From assembly GCA_963576725.1 (NCBI GenBank), contig OY755241.1, forward strand, positions 558,001 through 622,000: a stretch of DNA of 64,000 nt, in the 5' to 3' direction. The notes beneath the pieces are model-generated. The model was not told the DNA's origin. It saw nothing but the letters and a program-made list of their open reading frames with translations, and ran no database searches. The stretch is from Azorinus chamasolen (Eukaryota; Mollusca; Bivalvia; Cardiida; Solecurtidae). This document shows, in pieces, positions 23,401 through 34,877 of this stretch. Within the stretch, counting starts at the first letter, position 1. Each line of letters starts with the position of its first letter. Position numbers and translations under genes: made by a program.

Positions 23401-25000
23401 GAGTGACTATGACAGCTTTTGTTATTATGAAACAATATCAAATTACAATTTATCAGACGCCATGTAAAGGAGTGTATCAAACAGTGCATCAAACAGTGGT
23501 GTGTGTATGTCTCACATATATTATACTGGTGTTTTGGTAATGGTTGCGTCTTGTGTATGGATTATCCTGCTTGAATGTACTATTACTATTACTATTTTTC
23601 CTATAAGAGTCATCTGATCTGGGTCTGCTCTGTTAGTAAAAGCGTGATATGGCGTTTATATGCGGTAGAGCTAATTAAGCAGACGTGTTCTTCATGTAAC
23701 CCCGTCTGCCCGACTAGCTCTAGTGTGACTGGGTCAAACAGAAGTAAGACCAATGATAATGTTAACTCTGCCTATCTCAGAGGTCCAGATAAGATGTATA
23801 AATCAAAAAATAAATTTCTCTCCGAGACGATACTAAAGAGTGGCCACAGCATTGGGGTTTGGTGGAGAAATGACGATTTTAGTATTTAAATACGAACTAG
23901 ACTATATCACCAGTAAACGCTAGTGCCCTAATTTAAAAACCAAACACGTGTACATGATGCTTTACTTGCAGTATAAGGTTAACTCTACCAATTGCAGAGG
24001 TCCAGATAATACAGTTTAAGCATAGATCTTTGATTTCTCAGAGACGATTCTAAAGTGGTCACAACATAGGGCTTGGTGGACAAATGACGATTTTAGTATT
24101 TGAATACGCAACTTTATCTGCTGCTCTGTATTTTATCAGCCTCAAATTCCACTGAAAATGCACCGACCCTTTGGACAAAGCATATACTTAATATACACTG
24201 TATCATGAGCAGCATGTTGGTATATAATTTCAAATATTGTAGCTAATTACAAATCAAATGAACCCTTCAAACATTTCTTCATTAATCATAATCTTTACCG
24301 TGTGTTTGCGAAAAACTTTGATCCTGATGATACGCCAAGTGACTCGGCTTCTGATCAGGATCCAACCTGTTTGACACATGAACGATATTCTCTTAAAATA
24401 GTGTGCCATGACACTTGATCAATTGTTCCTCAAAGGTTAGATCAAGTCGTAAGTAGTGAACCTCGCAATAGATCCAAACTTGATCACCCGTTACCCCGGT
24501 ATTTTTTACAGTGGGATACAGGTTAATTTAGTCACAAATGTCGCGCCGGGTGTGACAAGGCAAAATATAAATTGTTTATTATTGACAGCCTTATACAGTT
24601 CCATATGTTCCGTAATATTGAAGTGTTGATGATATTGTCTACACGTACACCAATTTAAATGTAACAGCTTTACAAAAATGAATAGCGTTAGTTCGTCTTT
24701 TTTCAAATACCATTTTGTAAAAGTATAAAACACTAGTTCAGCTAGCATTATCAAACTTATGCCATGGATTATCACACATTCTAGTACGGGAATATTCCTC
24801 TATATTCAATTTAATGTGTATTATCTATCATACCTAACAAAGGGTGTACTGCTACATACCTACATACCATAATCATAAACAAGAAAAGGTTTATACAATC
24901 AGACCTACTGCTATCATACCCAACTCATACTAAGTCTTTGGGTACACTAGTACCATACCCAACACATATTCTAAAAGTGGGTGATCCTTCGAAAGCAAAA
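23400..25000. other. Unit A/B junction and intergenic start of unit B
   Basis: The sequence runs without a break from the end of right block A into left block B. There is an H-family half-palindrome at about 23600-23640. No supported gene. Confidence 0.55.
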
Positions 25001-25004
25001 GTAG

Positions 25005-25370
25005 CAATGGATAAACAATCCTGCGGTTCCTTCCGGTTAGTGATTCCATATCTACTGTATATCTATTGTATATCTTTCATTGACCGGATAGACAATCATG
25101 CGGTTCCTTCCGGTTAGTGATTTCATACCTATTGTATATCTATTGTATGTCTTTCATTGACCGGATAGACAATCATGCGGTTCCTTCCGGTCAGTGATTT
25201 CATATTGATTGTATATCTATTGCATATCTTTCATTGACCTGAAAGAAAATCATGCGGTTCCTTCCGGTTAGTGATTTCATATATATTGTATATTTTCTGT
25301 ATATCTTTTATTGACCGCATAGACAATCATGCGGTTCCTTCCGGTTAGAGATTTTATATTTATTGTATAT
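25005..25370. repeat. 77-bp tandem repeat, truncated by deletion (unit B)
   Basis: Five copies of the array seen at 1243. The fifth stops at 25370, where the sequence jumps to material matching 53050 in unit C. In C the missing 1133 bases are 51917-53049. A two-base overlap (TC) is all the homology at the join, which fits an end-joining deletion. Confidence 0.8.
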
Positions 25371-26382
25371 CATTTCGTAAGGCAGATTGATGGCGGTTTC
25401 ACACCAGTAGCAGATTTGCCATACCTTGCCTTAAGAGAATCGTAGCAATATACGGCCGTTGTTGTTAACATGGAGACTCATCTCTTCTTCTCCAAACCTG
25501 TTTAAGGGATTGAGAGATCATCTCTGATCAAAATCATTTTTTTTCTTCAGTAATAAACATTGTTTGCCGCTCGGACATAGAGGATCTGTCAGCAGTGTTT
25601 CGTTGATATTAACTTTTCTTAAAGGGATCTTGGAAGGGTTTATGCGAGCGAAAATACAGCGAGCTCATACAGATTAGTTTGTTGATGATCCAGGTCAATA
25701 TATCACAATTCCTTAAAATTTGAGGAGTTGAGGCGTCTTCACTTCAAACCATCGGTAATCTTGAATGCCCTATGCTAATTAATCATGTGATAAGCACGTT
25801 GCATTCTGCATTATGATCTCCTTCGCCATCTCTATCACTTTCTATCTAATAATATTATGAGCCTATATTATCTTATCTAATCCAACTTCTTTGTTCTTTT
25901 TGTCCTGATCTACCAATTCGTGTAATTCATACCAATTGTACATGTATATATGTTATTTGTGTAAACACTGTATTTCAATTGTTACTATGTTATCAAATCT
26001 CTGTAAATCGGAAATAAAACGTATACATACATGTGTTTACACCCTGTCTTGTACAAGTATATGTCAAATCGATTAGTAATGAGTGTGGTTATCTTGGATC
26101 ATGATTAGTTTTGGAATAAAATAGTTTCTCAGGACATGGAACGAATCAGAAGTAAATAAACTGTGTTTCTTCTTTAATATTCATCATAGAGATTTCACAA
26201 ATTGCTGCTATCTCAAAAGACTAACTTACAATTTAGAAGTTTGGTTTGCTAAAAATTGCTCACACCGTCCAAATAATGCAATTTGAAAAAATATGGTTCA
26301 TTTTGATGATGTCAATTATACAAATGATAATGTAACATATTGTAGCCTAATGATTAGAGTTGATTGCTTAGCATATGTTGCC
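25371..26382. other. 5' flank of gene copy B
   Basis: Intergenic DNA conserved in all three units, with no open frame of note. It leads into the promoter. Confidence 0.55.
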
Positions 26383-26399
26383 ATTGGTAGGGTATAAAA
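26383..26399 (+). promoter_or_regulatory. Core promoter of gene copy B (ATTGG plus TATAAAA)
   Basis: ATTGG at 26383-26387 and TATAAAA at 26393-26399, 56 bases before the ATG. A TAATGATTA homeodomain-type core lies about 45 bases upstream. Confidence 0.7.
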
Positions 26400-26454
26400 C
26401 ACGATGGTTCAGTGCTAAGTTCAGGTATACAACCTATCTGCGTGTATAAGCGAG

Positions 26455-29400
26455 ATGTCTTCGACAATGAATGTTGCGATTTTGGTGAGTACTTACTGCT
26501 ATAATTTAAGTTGCCAATATATTTGAATTGAAATGAAATGAGTAAAAAATTTTGTTAGAATCTTAACACCTGGCTATATGCATTCGGTTTTGCAAACTAT
26601 TTACTAAAGAATGATTCATTAAAAAAGAATAATTCAAAATTAACATGTGTGTAATTCCTAATCTTTATCATAGTAAAACATCATCTACTGCAGGTAGCTA
26701 ACATAATTATGCAATCTATTGCTATCTATTGCTATTCTTGTCATCAGATCCTAGATTCCTTGAGACGTCGGAGATCTTAACAGTTTACTCAATAAACACA
26801 CCCTTAACACATTTGCAAACAGAGTATACAAAGATAAGGTGGCTCGCACAGGAGCGGTCAAAACAGGGTCTGCTCTGTTTGCTTATGGGATACATATATT
26901 TCTATGTACAGTTTCTGTCATGGCAAACAGTTTGTGTTTACATGCTATTGTAGCCGCATGTATCACAATGTCAGTGTGTCTCCATAGGAAGGTTACTTGC
27001 TAATAATGATAGTTTAACTGATAGAACGAACAGATGTACGTACTTGTCTCTCTTTCACTGGACATTAAGTTAATCGACTTTCAGAATATATGTACTTCAC
27101 AACAGCAGGTGTTAAGTGCTTGTGTGGCGGCCGTAAAAGTCACCCCGTACTTTATTCTCAGTGTTGTTATATTTCCTGGTCCTTTTGATGGTATACATTT
27201 TGGAAATTGAATACTGCTTAAGCCGGTGCAGGGGGTGTGAGTAGTGTTGCACTTTTAATCACTACTCATGAACAGACGCAATAAAACCGAGTCTGTAATT
27301 TTCTCTATTGGCGTTGCTACTTTTGCGTTCGAAGGATCAACTTCTTTCAAACTACTAACTACACGCGGCAGATGACATTCCCTGATAGTAGGAGATCATT
27401 CGAAAGCAGAAGCAGCAATGCAAAAGGAGACTCGGTTTCATTGAGTCTGCTCATTCGAAGTTATTAAAATTGCAACACTACTCACGTCCCCTAGCATCGA
27501 TATTCAATTAAGATAACTACTAACATCGAAATTAATAACCCCGATGGACCAGAAAATATAACACAGAATGAAGCACGGGTGACTTTTTACTTTTAACGCA
27601 GTATGTAGTAAACGATTCAAAAGAAATCGTCAATCTGCATGTTCAAAGTAATAATTGCTTTTGTCTCTTATCAAAATTACAACTAGCTTGGTTGTACCTC
27701 AGTCATTTTCGAACTGTACACTATTCCCATGGCAATGTTTCAAACATTATTGTTCATGTTTATTTCAGCTGGTCTTTGTTGTGGCTCTGCAGTCTCTGAT
27801 TCAGGCAAAGAAATCTGACAAGGTGCCTGCTAATGCCAGAGGACATCTTTGTCCAGTGGGAGCTAATCTGCTAGACGTAAGTATAGTTTTAGACTGATAT
27901 TTTCGTTTTTCCAAATTTACACTGTAGTCAATTAACACTCGAATCTAGAAAAGCAGATGACCGCTTAATGCATGACAAATGGAATATAAAACATCTCCAA
28001 ATGTGATCACTAAATAAATAACAGTGAGATATTTTAAATGCATGTGGTTGCTTTATGCATGATGAAAGTTCAGTCGAAGGCTTCTGTTGGTGCTTTCTGC
28101 ATATTTGTATTCCTGCATTAAGCTACCGATAGATTTAATACCTCTTTTTGGTGGTAACATTAGAGCTATTTTGCTGTACTTAAAGTACAAAACTGGTTGT
28201 CTTGTTTTTGTTTCCCTGCATTACGCTTCTACCTTTGCAAATCACAATTTCAAATTCAATATCAATTCTAGAGACTTTCATAATTGGAAATGTCTCACGG
28301 GATAATAACACAACTACAGTAAATACTCTCTATTAGGAGCATTCAAAATATTCTACTTCTGGGTCTTTCAGGTAGGTGGCACCTCTTTTTGTACAAACGC
28401 CAAGGCTCGCTTAGTAACATTTTCCAAGTTGAGTTAATATCAGTTTGTTCAGATTTATATATTCATCTGTATATGCGTTATTAACTTATTAGGTTAAGGG
28501 TTAATTAAGGCTCGGTGCTTGCCTGAAATAGTTTTATCAAAAACATCCATTCAAACCATTCCCTCGTCTTCTTTTGGAACTGAAATAACCGATCTATTTC
28601 CTGAAAAAAAACACCTCTTCCTGATGCCATCATAAAATATCAGCGAATTAATATTCATATGTAGGTATTATTTCTGACAAATATTCCTGGAGAAAAAGGG
28701 GTTAAAAGTTACACTATTTGCAGTCATATTTGTATGAGAATGTTTACTTATGTACCTGCTTTTGTATTCTTATAGTCTTGTGACTGTGGTGCGGGACGAT
28801 GCGTCCAACCTGGTAAAAATGATAATAGTGCGAATGGACGTTTGAAATGTGAACCTGGTAAGATGATTTTCATATCAAAAATAAATTATTGTTGTATTTC
28901 TCTGCTTCGTTCTAGACTACCCTGAAATCCAATTCTAAAATTAATCTGCAATAAATACTAAACTGAATTACTAAGTAAGTAACGTGTACAGTAAGATGTT
29001 TCCAGTCACTCAACATGAACTATAAACTATCATGCATGTACGAAATCAACGCTTACGGCGACTACTACCATTATAATAATAGTACATGTATTATATCATA
29101 TAAAATACTTTATGAGTACAATGGGTCTTATTTCATTTAAAATAGTTTTGACCCAGATTTAACGTCACATCTGTGGCAAAGTAATTGATCAAGAGTTTAT
29201 ATTAAGAAACAAATACTGCATTCGGATGTGTGTCAAATGGTGCAGACTGTAACAAATCGAAGTTGAAGCTATATTTAAAGCATAGGAGCAGATGCTATGT
29301 TTATCACAATGATTTCAAAACTACACAATTCTAAAAGTTTCCTTTTCTCTAGTAAATGCTCCTTTTCGGTGGATTTATTCAAAGAGGTTGGGTCTAAAAA

Positions 29401-30175
29401 TAACCGATGAGGGAATAGATTAATGAGTCATCAGACAGGTATGCCTTTATGTCCATTCTGATATGAGCAGCTTCATAATGAACTTTACCAATAGTTTGGA
29501 TCTTGATAATACACCGGCGACCTCTGCTGCTTTATAGCGTTGCTATTATTTACCTGATATAAATGCTTTTTCATGTCTTTGCAACAGAGAAGACCGAGGT
29601 CAGATGGCTCTTATAGGGACCGTCTGACGAGGGTCTTCTTTGTTTGCTTATGGTATCAAATAGATCTGATTCTTTAGTTTCTGTTAGGGCCACATTTTCA
29701 TGTGTTCCTGTACCATTATAACAATTCAGGTATAAATATGCAAGATGTAATCATTCCTTACATAAATATTAATGAGATATTTATATATAGACAGGTAAAT
29801 ATTTTTGTACTGAAGTACTGTATTCGTTATTTATTACTGAACCTAGTACATGAATATGTCTTACCTATAGTGCCAGAGAGCTCGTCATCAAGTGACAGCG
29901 GGAGCGCGTCAGGTGACAGTGGGAGCGCGTCAAGTGGCAGTGGGAGCGCGTCAAGTGGCAGTGGGAGCGCGTCAAGTGGCAGTGGGAGCGCGTCAGGTGG
30001 CAGTGGGAGCGCGTCAGGTGGCAGTGGGAGCGCGTCAGGTGGCAGTGGGAGCGCGTCAAGTGGCAGTGGGAGCGCGTCAGGTGGCAGTGGGAGCGCGTCA
30101 AGTGGCAGTGGGAGCGCGTCAAGTGGCAGTGGGAGCGCGTCAAGTGACAGTGGGAGCGGGGCATTAAGCCAATGA
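26455..30175 (+). CDS. Secreted cysteine-containing protein with Ser/Gly heptad tail, copy B
   Basis: I do not recognise this family. Exons: 26455-26484, 27769-27876, 28776-28857, 29871-30175. Donors are GTGAGT, GTAAGT and GTAAGA; acceptors are TTTCAG, TTATAG and CCTATAG; phases are 0, 0 and 1. Predicted length is 174 residues. Residues 1-23 form a signal peptide (MSSTMNVAIL, then VFVVALQSLIQA) with likely cleavage before KKSD. Residues 24-73 are the mature head with five cysteines (LCPV, SCDCG, GRC, LKC). Residues 74-174 are a low-complexity tail of about 12 heptads, (G/D)SGSAS(S/G), ending SDSGSGALSQ. The tail is acidic to neutral and has no cysteine. Composition suggests an extracellular structural, adhesive or matrix protein, which is inference only. 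Introns are 1284, 899 and 1013 bases. Start choice: the first ATG after the TATA box; a second in-frame ATG at codon 5 would also give a signal peptide. Confidence 0.72.
27084..27350 (+). repeat. Dispersed element E, forward copy in intron 1 (unit B)
   Basis: Counterpart of 4374-4650, with the same blocks. It holds one copy each of the sequences that became the 54-bp and 15-bp arrays. Confidence 0.75.
27390..27600 (-). repeat. Dispersed element E, inverted partner in intron 1 (unit B)
   Basis: Counterpart of 4708-4905. With the forward copy it makes an inverted pair in the gene's first intron, so the pre-mRNA could fold here. Confidence 0.7.
29892..30160 (+). repeat. 21-bp coding minisatellite in last exon (copy B)
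   Basis: About 12 copies of GTGGGAGCGCGTCAAGTGGCA and close variants. It is GC-rich against an AT-rich surround. Read in the gene frame it gives the SGSAS heptads. Other frames on both strands are also open, as expected from a stop-free multiple-of-3 repeat, so the gene frame is chosen from splice phase and signal peptide, not from openness. Copy A and both orphan exons have at most one unit. Confidence 0.9.
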
Positions 30176-30473
30176 TAAACCAATTCGTGCCATAAAGAAA
30201 GAAACGACGAAACAGCAAACAAACATGACAACTAAAACAATAGTGTCCATAGCAACAACAGCGCAAACACCAACGACAAATAGAACAGTAAAACAATACC
30301 GACCAAAAACCGCTTACTATTTGGCAAACATGGATACATAATACCAGTGTATGGCCGTTTCAAAAACGTTCCGTCAAAATGCGTTTTCGTAATTCAAACA
30401 GTCGCTAAAAATCCTTTATGATTCGTTTGAATTGTATCTGTACTAATAGAAACTATTTTGTTGTTGGATGGTC

Positions 30474-30479
30474 AATAAA
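30474..30479 (+). terminator. Polyadenylation signal AATAAA, gene copy B
   Basis: AATAAA about 300 bases after the stop codon, at the same relative position as in copies A and C. Confidence 0.6.
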
Positions 30480-30567
30480 GTAATACTTTTTACATACATT
30501 CATCTTTATTTTGTTTGCCTCAACATCTACATTACCCATCTCCACCACCTTTCTAACATTTGTATTA

Positions 30568-30765
30568 CAGAAAAACCTCTCTAAACCGGAATTCTAGCAG
30601 AGAAAAACATTAAATACTGTTAGACTGTTGGGTGCTTAATGCACGGTGAAACTCGTGCAGAAAGCTCCGAGCTTTCTACATAACTTTCACCTAACATTAA
30701 GCTGGCACCTGTCCAAGAGCGATATTTGAAACAAATGTAACATCCTGTTTAGAAAGGTTTTACCG
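30568..30765. mobile_element. TA-flanked ~200-bp MITE (gene copy B 3' flank)
   Basis: Begins TA-CAGAAAAACCTCTCTAAACC and ends TTTAGAAAGGTTTTACCG-TA. It is orthologous to 7842 and 58264. Confidence 0.65.
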
Positions 30766-30769
30766 TATA

Positions 30770-32360
30770 CCATAAGCAAACAGAGCAATACCTGATCAAA
30801 CAGCCACTGTGGGATCTATCTGTTGTGGGTGTCCTGTGTTGGCAATTGCGTGAAAAGGGTATAATTATATGAAGGTAAGATCACAATTGAAGATGTGTAT
30901 CTCATCAGGTTTAAAACTGTTAAAAATGTGACCATATATTTACGGATTGTAGACTGCAGGTCATCGGTCTGCACTGCACACTGGCACTAAATCCAAAACG
31001 ATTATAGCTCTATACACAAATCCTGTCATAAAGAACAAATAATATAATAGGTGTTTTATTTTGAGTGATAGTCTTGTTTGATCCTGAGGGTCTTCATTGT
31101 TGAAAATGCGACAAAACTTTATATTGTGGTTGGAATGTGTATGTCCATGCATCGAGGTTATAAAACATGAGTCGGATCTCATTTTCTAGTACGGTAATTT
31201 CCTATTGGAGCTTTCTCCATATTTTGTGCCCTACCTAAGCTACCGCCTGCTTTTAAGACCTTGAATGAGTATATTTGCATAATGCATCTCATGCATGCAT
31301 TACGTCTTCACAGGCAATGCACGCTTTAGGTTACAAAATATACAACTGTTGTACATATATGTCTGCAAATCCCAGTTTATAGATTTTTAAAACAGTGTCA
31401 AAGTATCAAAAAGATACTATACACTTTACATGATAGCTACTATACATGCAAAATGTAATCGTCACACGTGATACGTATTGCCTACTGCCTTTTACATTTG
31501 ACCTATATACTAGAGAAATTAAGTTTTACTTCAAAACAGTAAGTATTAAATGTGTCTGTACTGACATCCATGTCATAAGTCCAAACTGTTGTAACTCATT
31601 GTTACTCCCGAATAGTGCATTTGATCAGTCAAATGAATATGGAATATAGACTATCAACCAACTGAAATGGATAATTGGTGATCATGAAAGGTTCCCTACA
31701 ATATTGTTTCAAGGGATATTTGAAAGGCCTGGTGGAAACATGATCCTTGTCGATTCCTTACGGTTGTCTCAAATAATATTCCGACCTGATGAAAGCCTCT
31801 TAGAGCTGTATCAAACCGCCGTACTATACCCTATCAAAAGCATCTTTAAAATCTCTGAAGTTGAAGTTGTGAAACAGATCGCTTTGATTTTAGAGACTAT
31901 TTTATATAATGATTCTCAATTGCAAATCTGCTACATGGTATCCCTTATACTCTGGAACAAGGCTCCGAGGTTATAAAGCTTTCCTTTTGCTTGAGTCTGA
32001 GATCATTCTCAAGCATCTGATTAGTCTAGAATCAGAGTGTTCCTCTGCCAGGATTTCTCTAGTCCGACCTTTTAGTCGGTTAAGATACATATAATATTGC
32101 TTTACTGTTTTATTAGGCTAATGGTTAAGAAGCTCTGGCACTGTCTCAGATTCCCTTCTTTGGATAAAGATATGACCAATTATCTTTATCTACATCCATA
32201 CCCTCTGATAGAATATTGTAATGGCTTGATGTATTTTAACGGGTCTGATAAAATATGTAAAATATGTAGCAAACTCCTGTTTCCAAGCCACTCATTTACT
32301 GCAGTTGCTAAATATTTTCATTCATCATAGAAGGACGTGTTCGTCACATTATTCTGAAAG
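30770..32360. other. Gene-free region downstream of copy B
   Basis: The first ~730 bases align with unit A; beyond about 31510 the sequence is shared only with unit C. Open frames at 31446-31649, 31704-31976 and 32097-32330 show no domain or intron signals that would support a gene. Confidence 0.5.
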
Positions 32361-32364
32361 TTTG

Positions 32365-33130
32365 AGATCCTTCGAAAGCAAAAGTAGCAATGCGAAAAGA
32401 GCAAATTGCAGACTCGGTTTTATTGTGTCTGTTCATGAGTAGTAATTAAAAGTTCCCTACAACTGGATTAAGCAGTATTCAATTTTCAAAACTAATAAAA
32501 AAAAACTAATAACACCAAAACTAATAACACCAAAACTAATAAACCAAAACTAATAAACCAAAACTAATAACAAACCAAAACTAATAACACCATAACTAAT
32601 AACACCAAAACTAATAACACCAAAACTAATAACACCAAAACACCAAAACTAATAACACCAAAACTAATAACACCAAAACTAATAACACCAAAACTAATAA
32701 CACCAAAACTAATAACACCAAAAACTAATAACACCAAAACTAATAACAAACCAAAACTAATAACACCAAAACTAATAACACCAAAACTAATAACAAACCA
32801 AAACTAATAAACCAAAACTAATAACACCAAAACTAATAACACCAAAACACCAAAACTAATAACACCAAAACTAATAACACCAAAACACCAAAACTAATAA
32901 CACCAAAACTAATAACACCAAAACTAATAACACCAAAACTAATAACACCAAAAACTAATAACACCAAAACTAATAACACCAAAACTAATGATCCCGAAGC
33001 CGTCCCCCCAAAAAAAATAAAAAAAAATAAATGAGAATGAAGTATGGGGCGACTTTTTACGGCCGCCACACAAGCACCTAACACCTGCTGTTGTGAAGTA
33101 CATATATATTCTGATATACTCTGTTAGCAA
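32365..33130 (-). repeat. Dispersed element E, inverted, interrupted by a 15-bp array (unit B)
   Basis: The left arm has TTCGAAAGCAAAAGTAGCAA and ACTCGGTTTTATTGTGTCTG. The right arm has ATCCCGAAG, GCGACTTTTTACGGCCGCCA and AACACCTGCTGTTGTGAAGT. Between them the element is swollen from tens of bases to about 500 by the array at 32486-32990. Confidence 0.8.
32486..32990 (-). repeat. 15-bp minisatellite, about 30 copies (unit B)
   Basis: Tandem CACCAAAACTAATAA with frequent shortened units such as CAAACCAAAACTAATAA and CACCAAAACACC. Unit C has only about five units (60184-60253) in the same E copy. Minus-strand open frames rich in Val, Leu and Phe-Gly are repeat artefacts. Confidence 0.9.
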
Positions 33131-33329
33131 CACAATTAGGATCTCTATTAACCCTAAACCAGTGTCTGATATGGACTGTTTTTACTTACACTCAGCATTT
33201 TTTACTTATCACTTACCTCCATAACAATACATTGCTAAATGCCAGGGTATGGTTGAAACATGTTTATGATTTTTCTCTACAAGGAGTATGGTATCACCAA
33301 ATGTTAGGTTTTGGTAAAATGCAATTGAA

Positions 33330-33638
33330 TTGGTTTGCAGTTACAACGAACAACCAAACATTGGCATAGCAATAGACGATGTTCTTGTTGTAAAATATAC
33401 TGAATTCTCTTTGAACTTTACAGCAAAAACGTGGTATGATTCTGGCACACCAAAACGTTACAAAAAGTGTAAAATGTCGGTGTATCTACATATACAACAA
33501 TCTGGTTGTAAGAATTTTATTACCAGTCAGAGTAAATCCTTGGAGTTTGATTGGTCAGTTTGCCAAAAACTGCCGGGGTGTACAGAACCGTATTCGGCGG
33601 CTTCCACGGAGAATACAGAATTCAAATTTGACGCGTGA
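33330..33638 (+). other. Open frame of 102 codons, gene status unproven
   Basis: Opens MVCSYNEQPN and ends TEFKFDA, with six cysteines. A possible acceptor (TTTGCAG) sits at its start, so it could be an internal or last exon. The copy at 60602-60910 encodes the same peptide, but the surrounding DNA is equally conserved. I recognise no domain. A TGACGTCA (CRE core) overlaps the stop region at 33636-33643. Confidence 0.2.
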
Positions 33639-34010
33639 CGTCACTCGTTTTGTTTTTGTTTTTAGCGTCGATTCGAAATTTCATATCGTCCTTACTCCAT
33701 AAATGCTGGACGGATTACGACCAAAAAAACGATAATAAACGTAAATAACTGTTCCTCGAATGTTCCTCAATTTGATACTATCAACTTCTCAGTACAACGT
33801 GTAACCGTTTGAACTCAAATGTTTACAAGTTAAGTTTGAATTCCTCTTTCGAAATTGCTCTGAGACGATATCATATTTGCTCTGTGATGACGTCAAGTTT
33901 TCCTTGTCCAGTCGTAATATAATTAGAGATCTAATGTCAGCAAAAATAAGAGTTGTTCGTTTCTTAATTAGGTAAATCGGGTCTCTGACTGATAATAAAT
34001 TCGTGACATG

Positions 34011-34132
34011 GTAATTTGGCAGGATGTACGGGCTGGTATGACCGGATTAGACCACGTCTTTCCTTCGGCTAACGCCTCAGGAAAAACGTGGTCTAATCCG
34101 GTCATATCAGCCCGTACACCCTGCCAAATAAC
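34011..34132. repeat. Long hairpin, 47-bp arms (unit B)
   Basis: Arm 34011-34057 (starting GTAATTTGGCAGG) is nearly the exact complement of 34086-34132 (ending CCTGCCAAATAAC), with a 28-base loop that itself pairs (CCTTCGGC/GCCTCAGG). Either a very short MITE or a structured locus. The copy in unit C is at 61283-61404. Confidence 0.75.
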
Positions 34133-34645
34133 CGTGTAACTAATAGTATTGATTTCAGATACGATGTTTGTTTTCTGATCCATATCTTCAAAACCAATTA
34201 AGCTTTTTTTAAGTTTTAGACAATATGTAAATACATCAAATATGTCAAAAACTGCGAAAAAAGCATTTCCGGAATTTTGTCAGATGCCATGTTCTGGTGT
34301 TCAACAAACGAAGTCACACCTGAGAATCTGAAGTGATAAAATCAGCCCACACTAACAATCGTACCATTAACGCCAAAACAGTGCATTTTATCACAGAAAT
34401 AATATGTTAACAAGAAATAAATTATTTTCAACAACTGAATAATTAGATCAAGCAACTACATGTAGTAAGAATAATGTTACAATTGCTAATAGGTTTACCT
34501 TTGAATAGTAACTTGCGGTCACGGTCAGGCCATCGGGAACCTGATGCTGTAGAAGCATGCCGTTCCGGTCCATGAAAACCATGAACATGTGTTTCTCGCC
34601 GCTTTTCTGCGCTCGTAAATTGTTTCCATTTCAGATTATCGAATA

Positions 34646-34877
34646 GTTTAATCCTTTACTCCATGATATTTATGCAAGAAATAATGATGTCATGAATATT
34701 AGTTAACTTTTTATATAATGGCACTATATATGAACAAGGGAATTTTATCCTAACATCATTGGTAGAATTATAATCTTGTTTCATTAGCAAATAGAGCAGA
34801 CCCTGATATGACGGTTCCTACAGGAGCCGTCTGATCTGGTTCTACTTTGCAAAGGCGTAGAAATGCGTATTTATGGA
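34646..34877. repeat. Palindromic element H, right end fused to the 54-bp array (unit B)
   Basis: Left end TTTAATCCTTTACTCCATG; central inverted repeat around GACGGTTCCTACAGGAGCCG; right end GCGTATTTATGGAGT. The next bases belong to the 54-bp array, whereas unit C continues GGAGTAAATTGATA. The join therefore marks a rearrangement breakpoint. Confidence 0.75.

Noticed and set aside
29827..30296. Alternative frames over the 21-bp repeat (LPLPLDA, SHCHLTR and RQVAVGA repeats)
   Set aside because: Several frames are open because the repeat lacks stops in them. Only the SGSAS frame agrees with the upstream splice phase and signal peptide.
31704..31976. 90-codon open frame (MFQGIFERPGG start), with a copy in unit C
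   Set aside because: No recognisable domain, no splice or promoter context, and it lies in a fully duplicated block where conservation is uninformative.
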